From Hypericum androsaemum (taxonomy: Eukaryota > Streptophyta > Magnoliopsida > Malpighiales > Hypericaceae), in contig OZ023192.1 in NCBI GenBank assembly GCA_963995505.1, positions 712,001 through 776,000 of the forward strand: 64,000 bases of DNA, read 5' to 3'. Under the pieces are notes generated by a model. That model did no database searches, was not told the DNA's origin, and saw only the letters and a list, made by a program, of their open reading frames with translations. How positions within the stretch are numbered: the first letter of the stretch is position 1; the number at the start of each line of letters is the position of its first letter. Made by a program: the position numbers and the translations under genes. This document shows, one piece after another, positions 36,823-47,785 of the stretch.

Positions 36823-38130
36823 GGACAAATTATCCTCAGGTCCCTATAGTTTGACGAATTTATCAGTAGGGTCTCCAATTTTTTGAAACTCCTATTTCCA
36901 TCCTCCGAGTTTGGCAAAATATAACTCTCAAGTCCATGGCTCCGGCACTGGAAAATAATTCCGGCGAAATTAGACTTGAGCGAATGAAAATACCCCTCAG
37001 TTAAAAAAAAAATTTTCTTCAACCTCTAAACACGAAAAACACCTCTAAACACTTTCTTTTTGTGACCTAAACATCAACATGTTTCAATTAATAATTAAAA
37101 TCAATAAAAACAAAACAACACCTAAATCCTAATTCCAATTGAACAACGAACTCAATTAAACCCTAATTCCAATTGAACAACCAATTGGATTTCGTCCCGA
37201 TAGACTCAAGTTTTGAGGCGAGTGGTTCAGGGTTGAGGAAGCGAGGGAGAGAGGCGGTTGGGTGGAAGCGGAGACTGATTGGGGGAATAGAGGAAGGAGA
37301 ATGAGGGAGGGAAGGTTGAACAACCGATGACGACGACATGAGAAGAGTGGATTAAACGGCCGACGATTATGACATGAGGAGAACGGCCGACAACGATGAC
37401 ATGATGAGAGCGGTGGGCTCCACGTTGGGCCAGAGGTCGTTGCCTCAACCTCGCTCAACCTAATACTCTACTCTGACCACAGTCGTCTTGGCTCGCTCGC
37501 CATTCGTCCCTATCTCCAAAGCCTTGAGCTCGCCAGTCGTCCCTGCCCTCAAGCTCACTAGCCGTCTAGTCGTCCTCGTCGAGCTCGCAGTCGTCAACAG
37601 CTCATCGCAACCCTCAGGGAACCCACCATTAAATGGCTTAAATGGCTTTATCGGTCAAATCAAATGCTCTATTTCTGTAGAATTCCCAAGTTTCCGAAAT
37701 TAGGGTTCATCCAGATTGAAAATTCTGGGGATTTTGCTAACATTGAAGTTAATTGATTGAGGGCTTTGATTTTAAATTCCCTTTTGGAGCTAATTCTAAT
37801 TGGCTAATTGGTAATATCGAATTCAATTAATCTCAGTCTCGGTGGGATCTTCTTTCTAATTAGTTTTAGTGGGATGTTATTAGTGTTTAATTAATTGGAT
37901 GTTCTTAATTTTTAATTGGTTGTGTTTGAGTTGTTTTTTTTTGTTTTTTTGACAGAAGGGCGATTTGGTCATTTCTCAGGTCTTCTGGCCGGAGTTATTT
38001 TCTGATACTGGAGTGAGGGACCTGAGAGTTCTATTTTACGAAACTTGGAGGACGAAAATAGGAGTTTCAAAAAATTAGAGACTCTATTAGTGAATTCGTC
38101 AAACTACAAGGACCTGAGGACAATTTGGCC
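36823..38130. mobile_element. Non-autonomous Mutator-like element
   Basis: The ends are inverted repeats of about 170 bp: left GGACAAATTATCCTCAGGTC, right complement GGCCAAATTGTCCTCAGGTC. Flanks CAAATAAAA (36814-36822) and TAAATAAAA (38131-38139) match at 8 of 9 bases. Unit 1 lacks the element. The interior is GC-rich at 37230-37620 with proline/serine-rich open frames on both strands and no family I recognise; a captured gene piece is possible but unproven. Confidence 0.82.
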
Positions 38131-39608
38131 TAAATAAAAATATATTTTCCAAGTACGTAATTTAAACTCGAATATAAATTTTTATTTTTGTTGAGATTAT
38201 CATATTGCTGGTTGCAAAAATTGAATACTTGTTTATAAGTGTAACAAGTAAACTAGCAATGATATTAAGATTTTGGGTTGGATTAAAAGATTTTAATTGA
38301 GTATCGAAGCGAGTTTACCCATCGTCTCTTGTTGCTCACATGATGCTATTTAATCCATGTAAATTTTGATTCAATTAGCTTTGTTTGAAAAGACGTGTTA
38401 AAATTATCATATGGCTAATTACAATAATTGTAATCTTGTTTATAAGAATGAATAAGTGTGAAGTTTGCATAGAATACACAGATTCTCACACCTATTGCAT
38501 CAAAGTCTCTAACCACACCACTTAGAAAATGATTTTTTCCACAGAAAAGTAACATTCCAATTTCCAAACAAGGTGAGGGTCGGCCATGAATTCCAAGAAG
38601 AGAAATTTCTTCAATTATACAATTCATTGGTCTGTGCGACTTTTCTTAGAAAATGAGTTAATCTTGGTATGTTTAGTGGTTGTGTTTTGCCTAATTTTAA
38701 GTTCAACGGTAAGGCCATTACCAGAAAGTATCGGACCTAATTCTTTTCCTAACTTTCTGATTTTACCTTATTTAAATTTCACCACCAACCCAACTCTCCT
38801 TTGGTACTCATCCACAAAAAGGGCTGCGACTGATAGTGCTTGTTAATGGGAAAAAGATTACAAACTTCATCAGTAGTGGATATTAGGTACAGATCAACAT
38901 TGACTAGTCACATTCTTGGTGGAACTTTTGCAAGAGAAAGTTTACATCCACCTTCATTCGTGTTTGTATTCAACTCAAAAATATAATATAATGTATAATC
39001 GAAGTTTAATTCATTATAAAGAGAGTACATTAGTCTCCTAGAAACGGTTTGTAGTACATACTTTGTATGCAATAGAATGAGAGGTCGTGTACAACCGTGT
39101 GATCTAATGTTATCATTTTCTTATTAATTCAAAACGTTATGTAATACTATTATTGAATTATATTTTTAAGATTAAAAAATTATGAATTTAATAAAAATGG
39201 CGACTGATAGGCTAAATATATGGAGATTCGACGGTAGCAATGGTCGTGGTTTGTCCTTTACGGAACTAATATGTAAGAGTCTAATTTGATACGAAGAATT
39301 CACTAGATTGGGTTTTTTCAACTACAACAATTTAATACTCAAATATTTAAGTTGAAGAATTTTAAATCTCCATTTGAAAGGGCAATTGCTTCAAATGGTT
39401 ATAGCAATAACCCAAATCTACTACCGCTTACACAAACACACATTGATTGCTTCTTTTATTTTTGTGGAAAATACAATCCGACCCTTGAAACTTGTATTAA
39501 TGTACAATCAGCTCCACACCCATATAATTTCGACCGAAGGCTGGACAGTCCTTGACTTTGAAGTTTGCAAAAATGTTCCGACCATCGGGAAGTGGAAAGT
39601 TGGCCTCT

Positions 39609-42345
39609 TCATGAGAAGTTGGGCCGAAGGTGAATGGGGAGGCCCATTTGAGGGGCAGGCATCATGTCACCGACGACCTTCTCGCATGGGAATTCCACCT
39701 CCCAACTGAACCTGTTGACCACGTTGTGAACGAAGGTCAAGATGGCCAGCCGGGCATATTCTTTCCCCGGGCACGTTCGGGGCCCGCCGCCAAACGGCAC
39801 GAACGCGAAGGGCGGGAGCCGGTTGGTCTTGCCGGTACTATCTTCATGCCTCGACGGGTCAAACGTTTCCGGGTCCTGGAAGAAGTCTGCATTCTTGTTC
39901 GTGGTGCTCACTGTCCAGTACATCTACATAGCACATGAAGTTTGTCAAAATTGTTGATATTGAATAAAATTGGAAGATTTGATCGAGGAGTTTTATCATT
40001 CTATATTAATTAGTGATTTGGGTTTCAAGTTCTGAAAATGCAATTTACACTAACCAACAGTTGCCTAATATGATCACTTGTTTGCTCCACCTGAAAAACT
40101 TGCCTAATATGACTATAATATTATGCATGTAGGGTTGTTTCTACGGGTTGTTACATGACAACTAATTTAAATCTGATTCATTTAAAATTGCACAAGGACG
40201 ATAAAGTTGGACATTTATGAAAGGGATACTGAGTTGATTTTTGGCTCCCCAAGAATTTTGTCATTTTTAAATATTAATAAGATATTTTGGTTTCAATTTT
40301 TAAAAATGCAATTGAAACCAACCAATATTAGGTCACCTATAAAAAAATTGCCAAATATGACTATCATATTATACATAAAAGGATGTTTCTGTCGAAATTA
40401 TATAAGATTCGAAGATCTAATAAATTGAATAATTTAAATTTAAGTAGGGAGTATCACAAAGGATATTAAAATTGTTAGTTTTAATCAAAGTGTATTTCTA
40501 AAACTCATTAGTTAATCTAAAACAACTTGTATAAATTGATTAAAGTGTTTGAGGGTCAATGATTTAAGTTTGTAGGTGCATAAACTAGGTACCTTCCAGC
40601 CTTTGGGTACGGTGTACCCAGCGTAGGTAAAATCGACGAGAGCCTCTCTGAAAGTGCCCTGAAGAGGAGGGGTCAGCCTCATGACCTCGTAGATCACATT
40701 CCACGAGTACTTCATTTTCTGAATGTCATCCCACTCCAATAACTCCCCTGCCTTTTTCCCTGCTGCCACTTCCTCTTGCTCTGCATTTCCAAAAAATTTG
40801 TTAAGTCCGAACATTCGAATATATCAAAGTTGTGACTATCGCAAAATTTTTCGATCATTACCAGCTCGGACCTTGGCGTAGACATCAGGCCTCTCCCCCA
40901 CGTACTTCATGAAGAAGGTCATAGCAGTAGCAACTGTGCTATAACCAGCAACGAGCAGCCCCATGATCTTATCCGCAATCTCGGCCTCCTGCATGAACTT
41001 CCCTGAAGGGTCAGTGGCCATTATCATGTGGGAGAGTATATCCTTCATGGGAGCTGATCCAGTCTCGATCTCCCTTTTCTTCTCGCCAATGACACTCCTC
41101 AGCTCCTTCCTTATCGCCCCGGCTGCCCGGTTCGCCTTGTTGAAGATCGTCCCCGGAAGGTCCACGGGGATGGAGTGCATCCCTACGGTTATGTCGTCGA
41201 AGTTGGCGACGAGCTTCGCGATCCGGTGAGGGTCTTCGGTGCCGAGGAAGAACCGGCAGGCGAGTGACAGGGTTAGGGTCTTGGCAAATGGGAAGGCCTT
41301 GACATGGTCTTTCCCTTCCCAGTGGGATGATAGTTGTTGTTGGGTGATGGAGTCCATTATCCCCAGGTACCTGAACAGACCAATAATGTTTTCAGATAAT
41401 AGTGTTTTCAGATAATCCGAGCCAATGTTTGTGCCTCAGCTCATTCCGACTTTCTAGAGCCAATGTTTGACAAGAGTCGTTACCTAAATTTATTTTACAA
41501 TATGAACAATTTTGGGTATAGCTAGATAACTAGAAAAGGGTATAATTGAAATATTAAACACATTGTAAACTAATAAGATTTACGTCAATATTTTTTTAAA
41601 TTAAAACAAAGTAAAAAAAAGAAACCATGATAAATTTAGAGGGAGTAAATACCAGAATTCGTGTGGAAAAATATGAAAAATAGAAAACGTTTATACTTGC
41701 TATTAAAATGAGAGCAAATACTCGTTAACTCACTGAAAAATTTTATGATGGTTACAACGTACTAAATAACATTACGTGAATAGGGCCATCAGAAAAATTA
41801 TCAAATATATTAAATGATTTTTCTGTCATGGTCATACAAAAAATTAACCCCGATTCTCCAAGTGATTCAATCACTGACCTTACTAATGCCTCGGGCTTCA
41901 AGAATCCCGGAGAGCGGAGCATTTTCTCCGCTTCTCGGGACACTTGGACCTTCGGGGCATTGGCGGCGGACTGATAGGACCGGAAGATCTTCTGCATGGA
42001 GTGGGGGCGGAACGCGGTGAAGAGCTTCTGCTCGTTGGAGAATAGGAACTTGTGGGCATCGGGACCGCACATGACGACCGTGTCCTCGCCGAGGATGTTG
42101 GTCTTAAAGATGTCGGGAGAGTACTTCCTCATCCTGGAGAAGACAAACTTCTCCGGCTTTCCGTACAGAAACTCCATTGTTTCTCCAATTACAGGCCACC
42201 CTAGGCTACCTGGAGGAAGGTTAGAATTGTTTGGTTTGTGAGATGGTCGATGCCTGAACAAGAAGAAGAAGAAGAAGATTGTAATGGCGAGGAGGACAAG
42301 AGCAAGAGGAACTAATGGTGTGAGATGGAAAATGGAGGATTCCAT
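39609..42345 (-). CDS. Cytochrome P450, CYP716 family, copy 2
   Basis: Paralogue of the gene at 24226-26986 with identical exon lengths (467, 509, 188 and 315 nt): 42345-41879, 41370-40862, 40780-40593 and 39923-39609. The predicted protein is 492 residues and open throughout. It differs from copy 1 at scattered residues. The heme loop is the canonical [10 protein letters not shown], so the heme-contacting Arg is present here. The I-helix is the same AGYSTVAT without the acidic residue. Exon 4 begins ATG (Met) where copy 1 has GTG (Val). N-terminal anchor, 'LPPGSLGWP' hinge and EVMR K-helix are all present. With its normal heme motif it is the better candidate for the active enzyme. CYP716 membership rests on overall pattern and '[12 protein letters not shown]'; the subfamily is not assigned. 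Confidence 0.92.
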
Positions 42346-42382
42346 TTTTGTTGTGTGCTCTAATTTTTTTGTGAAGAGCTAG

Positions 42383-42390
42383 AATTTATA
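42383..42390 (-). promoter_or_regulatory. Candidate TATA box of P450 copy 2
   Basis: TATAAATT on the minus strand, 38-45 bp upstream of the ATG, conserved with copy 1. Confidence 0.45.
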
Positions 42391-43267
42391 GGGATGCGTA
42401 AGGTCCATGTGAACATCTTTGTTTGGTTTTGTGCTTTTTGCACATCACTATTAAATTCTCCGATAAGGTCGCATAAGTTTTACTCGCTAATAACTAATAA
42501 CTAAGTAACACTCCCTAACCTAGTTATTAGAAATATCTCACATTTTATTTTATTTTTTTCATAAATTTTTACACTATTAATTATACATACATCTTGTGTT
42601 ATTAGGTCAGATATCCTTTGGCATCATACATTTTATGTTAAGTCAATAATTTTATTGATGTCTCATGTTACTTCATTAATTTTATCTACTTACAATATTA
42701 TTTTATCCGTGTGATATATCATTTCACTAGTTTGAAAAAAATGTAAAAAATTCTTTAATATTTGAATTCAAACCGAACCGGAAAAATTCATATTGGGGGC
42801 CAGATGCGAGTTTGGTATCAATTCCACTTACATGGATGAGATAAGATACTTGTTAAAAAGGATCAATATTAAACAAATAGGAAGAATTCCTAGGTTGACT
42901 TGGGGATGAAAAATTGAGGTCAAAATATTTTGGTAGGTGGATCGAAATTCTTGTATTTTACTATAGTACCACGCCACCCGGATGGTGTTTATAATAAATA
43001 AATAAACTAACCTTTTCACAACGAGGTATTTAGTTACTCGTGTCATATTTTAATTGGTTGGGGCCGAAATTGGCACGATGTATTATTTTTTTAAGATAAA
43101 TTTTTTAATACCATAACTAATACAATTGTCATCCTAGACCTTTTTGAATTATTATACTACTTGTTGTGCTGTTAACCTATATAAAATGAACTGGTTTGTT
43201 GGTCTTCAACAAAATAAAAAGTTCAGGAGAGCTTAAACACTTGCGACTAATTAATTCGGGTTGTTAC

Positions 43268-43658
43268 TGTTGGGAAATTAACCCACTTTCCCGTGGACCC
43301 AAACAAGAACAACAGATTTGGTAACCCGGTTCGATCTTGACCGATCTACGTCCGGGGGCGTACCAAGCCAGGAGATTTTACTATATCAAGCTCGATCTAC
43401 ACTTTGGAGCTATGCAGGCTCAACAATGGTAGTTTCTCTCTCTTCCTCTCTCTCTCTCTCTCTCTAGAAATGTCTCTCTATCTGCCAGAAAGAAGAAGGA
43501 GAAAATACAGGGAAGGTGAAGCGGGTATTTATAGTACCAACAAACCTAGGAACCAAAAAATACACACGCAGGGGCATTTTTGTCCACGCTTCATTTCGTC
43601 GTCGAGGACACGATCCCAGTTCTGGACGCCGCGGTGTCCGAAGTCTCCATACCCAACA
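43268..43658 (-). mobile_element. LTR-like insertion (391 bp) with adjacent polypurine tract
   Basis: The ends TGTTGGG and CCCAACA form the short inverted repeat typical of LTRs. On the minus strand the preceding bases are TTTTTTTGGGAGAT, like a polypurine tract, so this resembles the 3' end of a minus-strand LTR element or a damaged solo LTR. A (TC)n run lies at about 43438-43466. No clean target duplication was seen. Unit 1 lacks it. Confidence 0.55.
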
Positions 43659-43945
43659 ATCTCCCAAAAAAATTAATATGAATTCCAATTTGTACCATTA
43701 CAAATATGACAAAATCGTGTGTACCAAATTTTAATTCGTGTGGGACTAAGTCAAAATGTACCCACATCAATCCGGTTTAGCCCACGCACGACGATGACGA
43801 CATTGAAATCCAACCTTACCATTTTTCCAAATTACTATTCCGAGTGATGACAAACCAAATTTGAAGCTAAAGTGATGACAAACCAAATTTGAAGCTACCA
43901 TTACCATGCCACATTTCAAGATAAAGGACTACGTTTGCAATTTTG

Positions 43946-45001
43946 ACCTTTGCAATATGGCTTCTAGCTAATTTGTTTATCATGCAACCATGAGAGTTTG
44001 GTTCAGGTGGATTTGAATTTTTGAAAATTTATTTTAAATTCAAGTCTTAGAAATAAAAAAGATATTGTTGAGAGAATCAATTTTTAAAAAAATCACGAGT
44101 TTGACTTTCATTACGAGAAGTTCACGAAAAAAGATTATTGAACATATAATAGTCGCAAAAGAAAACGACTCAATAAGTTAAGGGTCGCAAAATAGATGTT
44201 TCCAAGGTGACCAAGTCATCTATGGAAAATCATAATAGTCTTAGAAATATAGATGTGTGATGTTTGAAATATAGATGTGTGATGTTTGAATAATGAAATT
44301 TTAGTATTTTCTAGATTCAAAGCAACTTTTACGTGTTCATTTTCACTTTTTAAAATTTTCATCGTTCTTTATGTTAAAGGGTAACTAGTTCAAGGGTACC
44401 TGTTGTATGCACCTATTATTGTTACAGTTTTTACCGTTACAAAAATTTGTAATTTGGCTAAATATTATTCTCAAATTTTTCGTTGACGGAAAATATATTT
44501 TGAACAATAATAACCATATTAGTAATAATAATTACATAGACCAGACTAGAAGACAATTTATCCTAAACTTAATATTATATAGCAGGAAATCAAACAATAA
44601 CGTGTCAACTCTTAACTTTCGGAGAAACCAAAAGTTGGAAACTGAAGGGAAAAAAACACTTGCTACTTCCCCATATTCAAATCCTGGTCCGAAAAAATTT
44701 GTCAAAAGAAAAAGGGAAACTTCACTTTATTAATGTATAATTTGACCATTTTTCACTTTGAACCCTGTAGTTCAGAATGTATTAAACAGATTCATGAGAT
44801 TTTAAAAGGACTTCACAGGCATCTCTCCTCTTACCCAAAATTCAAATGACGTCGTTTGGTCTCGTTCGTGACATTCAAATTCAGCGAAAAATGGACCCCG
44901 GATTGCTGAGTTGTCGTGGTAATTTTTTTTCAAAACAAACCAAAATAAATTTTTATTTTTCAATATCCCCTTCTTTTTCTCTTTCCTCCACTAAAAAATA
45001 A
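43946..45001. other. AT-rich spacer
   Basis: No gene supported. The 108-codon ORF at 44407 has no recognisable domain and strongly AT-driven composition. Confidence 0.45.
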
Positions 45002-46464
45002 GGAAAAAGTACACATAAGTGCTCTGTAATTTCACTGATTATCACTTGGATACCTTGTGATTTTTGAACCGTAAAAAGTCCAATTTATTCACTTATTTTG
45101 TCGCGGACTAGTCCATTAGTCCGGTTCCGAGTTTTTTGGACAAACATCATTTTGATGCATACGTGGAATGCCATGTCGCGGTGACCCGGATTGTCATTGC
45201 TGAAGTGACAGTGATAAATTACCAATTAGTACTAGATTAAATAAAAAACCTCTTCTTCTTCTTTCCCTTGATTAAATAAAAAACCTCGTCTTCTCCTTCC
45301 CCTCCTCCTCCTTCCCTGGCTTGTCAAATTAAATTAATACCAACACCAGTCACCACCAACCCAAGAAGCCCGAAGACCTCTAACCCAGTCTGACCTCCAA
45401 CCCGGACCCGCAACCCAAAACCCATCTCCCTCCTATCCCCTTCCCTTTTCCCTCCACCCTCACCAAGCTTCCGTTTTTCCTCCTCGTCCATTTTCTTCCG
45501 CCATTAACGCCACCAGATTAGTCGCAAAGTAACAACCTTGAAGAGAGAAGCAGAAATGGCCATTGTCAGGTCAGACCTCATACCAATCCCGCTCCTTCTC
45601 CGCCGCCGCCTCTAGCCTAGACCTCATCGCCAGACATCCCGCTGCCTCTTCCTCCTCCAGAGCCATTGTTAGGTCGAACCTTGCCGCGGGGCCCAAAAAG
45701 CAGCCGACCCACCTTGCCACGATGGTGAAGAAGTTCATAGACAAAAGCAACTCCTGCGAGTGCCATCACGAAGGGAGTCGAAGAGGCTAAAGAGCCAGTC
45801 CAAGCAGCAGTACGATTAGGGGAACCCTAGATCAACACATAACCTTAATCGGGGGGAGGATAATTAGGGGTTTGGTGGATGAAGCCGCCGGGATTGGATA
45901 TGGTTCGTCGAGGTGTTCTGGCGATGACGACCTTCGTGGGCGGTGGCTTCAGATATGTCAAAATTCTGTAGCTCAAGTACAAATTGAATCAATGGGATCT
46001 CTGGCGATTAAGGTCGGAAGCACTAAATAAACTCTGATTCTGGCTATTGAATAGAGAAGATGAGCCAAGAGAAAGAAGATGAGTATGAACTGTATAAGTT
46101 AATTATACAAATTGCATGCTGCGTTGTAGCCTAGTTGGTGATGATGTTATCAATCAGATGACTCCGGATTCAAATCCCCCCGGCAGCGGAATTTGTTCTA
46201 ATTTTTGGTATTTTTCATAATTTTTAATTTGGTACTAATTTGTAATTACCATCGCCACATCATCATCAAACAATCTCATTCACTACCATGTGGCAGTCTA
46301 CGTAGGCATAAAACAACATCGTTCCTAAAAAAAAGGTTGCCCAGAGATCGGGACCAGTCCGTGACAAAATACGAGAATAAGTTGGACTTTTTTACGGTTC
46401 AAAACTCATAGGGTACTTAAATGATAATCAGTAAAACTACAGGGTACTTATGTGTACTTTTCCC
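45002..46464. mobile_element. Non-autonomous Mutator-like element
   Basis: The terminal inverted repeats are about 125 bp. The left starts GGAAAAAGTACACATAAGTG and the complement of the right end starts GGGAAAAGTACACATAAGTA; both continue through 'TTTTGAACCGTAAAAA'. Flanks AAAAAATAA and AAAAATGAA match at 7 of 9. The GC-rich core (45300-45800) includes an open frame with 'THLATMVKKFIDKSN' that I cannot place; it may be a captured exon. A tRNA-like stretch lies at about 46118-46190. Confidence 0.75.
46118..46190 (+). other. tRNA-like (SINE-head-like) sequence
   Basis: 'TAGCCTAGTTGG' resembles a pol III A box and 'GGATTCAAATCC' a B box, spaced as in tRNA-derived SINEs. Stem pairing is poor, so it is not called as a tRNA gene. 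Confidence 0.3.
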
Positions 46465-47224
46465 AAAAATGAAATCGCAATCATAGACAGGTCCTGCAGT
46501 TCTCTCCATTTTCTCCCCCAGTTAAAGTACCCGTAACAACAAAGGGAGGAGAGAGACAGAGAGAGAGAGAGGAGAGCAGTGAAGCGAGGAGATGAGTGGG
46601 GCATTTGGTAAAGTGAGAGAAATGGCGAAGGAAGCAGTATCCCTAGCGTCGGCGGTGACCGGGTTCCTCTCTTTGTTTTCTATTTTAGTTGAGCAATTTT
46701 TATGATTAATGTTTGAAGCAGGTAATTAATTTCCTCAACCATTCACTCCTGGTCCACACCAAGTCCAAAACATTCAAAGTCAAATTCAACCAAAATGCAA
46801 AAGAAACCACCAAATTGATCGCGTTTGAGTTGTCTTTCAAGGAGCCGACTTGAATTGTCTCGTGTTCAGACCAAGACATGTTAAAATAGCAGCACTAATA
46901 TGAAAGGCTTGAACCAGGTAAAAACACTGGATCACCCAAAATTTAGCAAAGGGTTTATATGTTCAAGCCCACCAGGCCCATCAAGTTATTGTATCAACCA
47001 GATTTAAGTGACAGCTTTATTTCTTTAAATAAAGTTGAGTTAAAAAATCTTAAATCAAGGAAAAAAACACTGTTTTAACTGTTATTCTGTACATGATAGT
47101 CAATACGAGATTTTATATTATGTGGAAAAATGAATAAAAATAAATTTCACCATATACTTGTTAAAAAGATAAAATCAGCACCATTTACTTAAAAAAATGA
47201 TATTAATGTTGTTCTCTAAATACT
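46465..47224. other. Spacer with one short candidate ORF
   Basis: The 37-codon ORF at 46592-46705 ('MSGAFGKVREMAKEAVSL') follows a GA-rich leader-like stretch (46540-46580). It might be a relic first exon, but no downstream exons were recognised and no family is suggested. Confidence 0.3.
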
Positions 47225-47785
47225 CGGAATAACAGAGGTTTTTGGTCAATTTAAAGCTGAACTTGGGCAATGGGGACTCAATTTATTTCTGGACCGATGT
47301 ATGGCTGTTGTATGGAATTTTAAAAGACAGATTTCCAAGGTTATACCTACTGTCAACTCAAAAATTGTCAAGAATTTGTGATTGTAGTCGCACGAAGAGA
47401 CCTTCGTGCTTGGGAGGAAGAGGAAGAAGAAGAGGTAACTTTGATGCCGCTGCTTAGTGATATCACTCCAGGTGGTTTAAGGTCGGATGCGCTACAATGT
47501 AATTTTTTGGGGATGATAACTTTTCCATTTCAACTCTGAGGAAGAAATACTACTCTGGACTTCAGGGTATTCAGCTTTGTCCCCTTGCTTCTCAAATTTG
47601 GATGGGTAAAATCTCATTTAAAGTGGAATGCTTCTTGTGGGTTACAACGAAAAGAAAGTTGCTCACCCAAGATGCTCTTATACGAAGGAGTAGGTTGGAT
47701 CTTTGAGACTCACTTTGTCTAATTTGTGGTAATGTGGATAAATGTATTGATCACCTATTCCTCACATGTTCTTTTGCCAAGTCCG

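Larger units (their letters stand above)
35143..43945. repeat. Segmental duplication, unit 2
   Basis: Direct copy of 20575-28440. Changes specific to this unit are a 242-bp deletion across the coatomer start (junction at 35455-35457), a solo LTR (35632-36738), a MULE (36823-38130), an LTR-like insert (43268-43658) and a 29-bp tandem repeat near 43838-43895. The P450 gene is kept intact. Confidence 0.9.

Noticed and set aside
46118..46190. A functional tRNA gene
   Set aside because: A- and B-box-like motifs are present, but the cloverleaf stems do not pair well.
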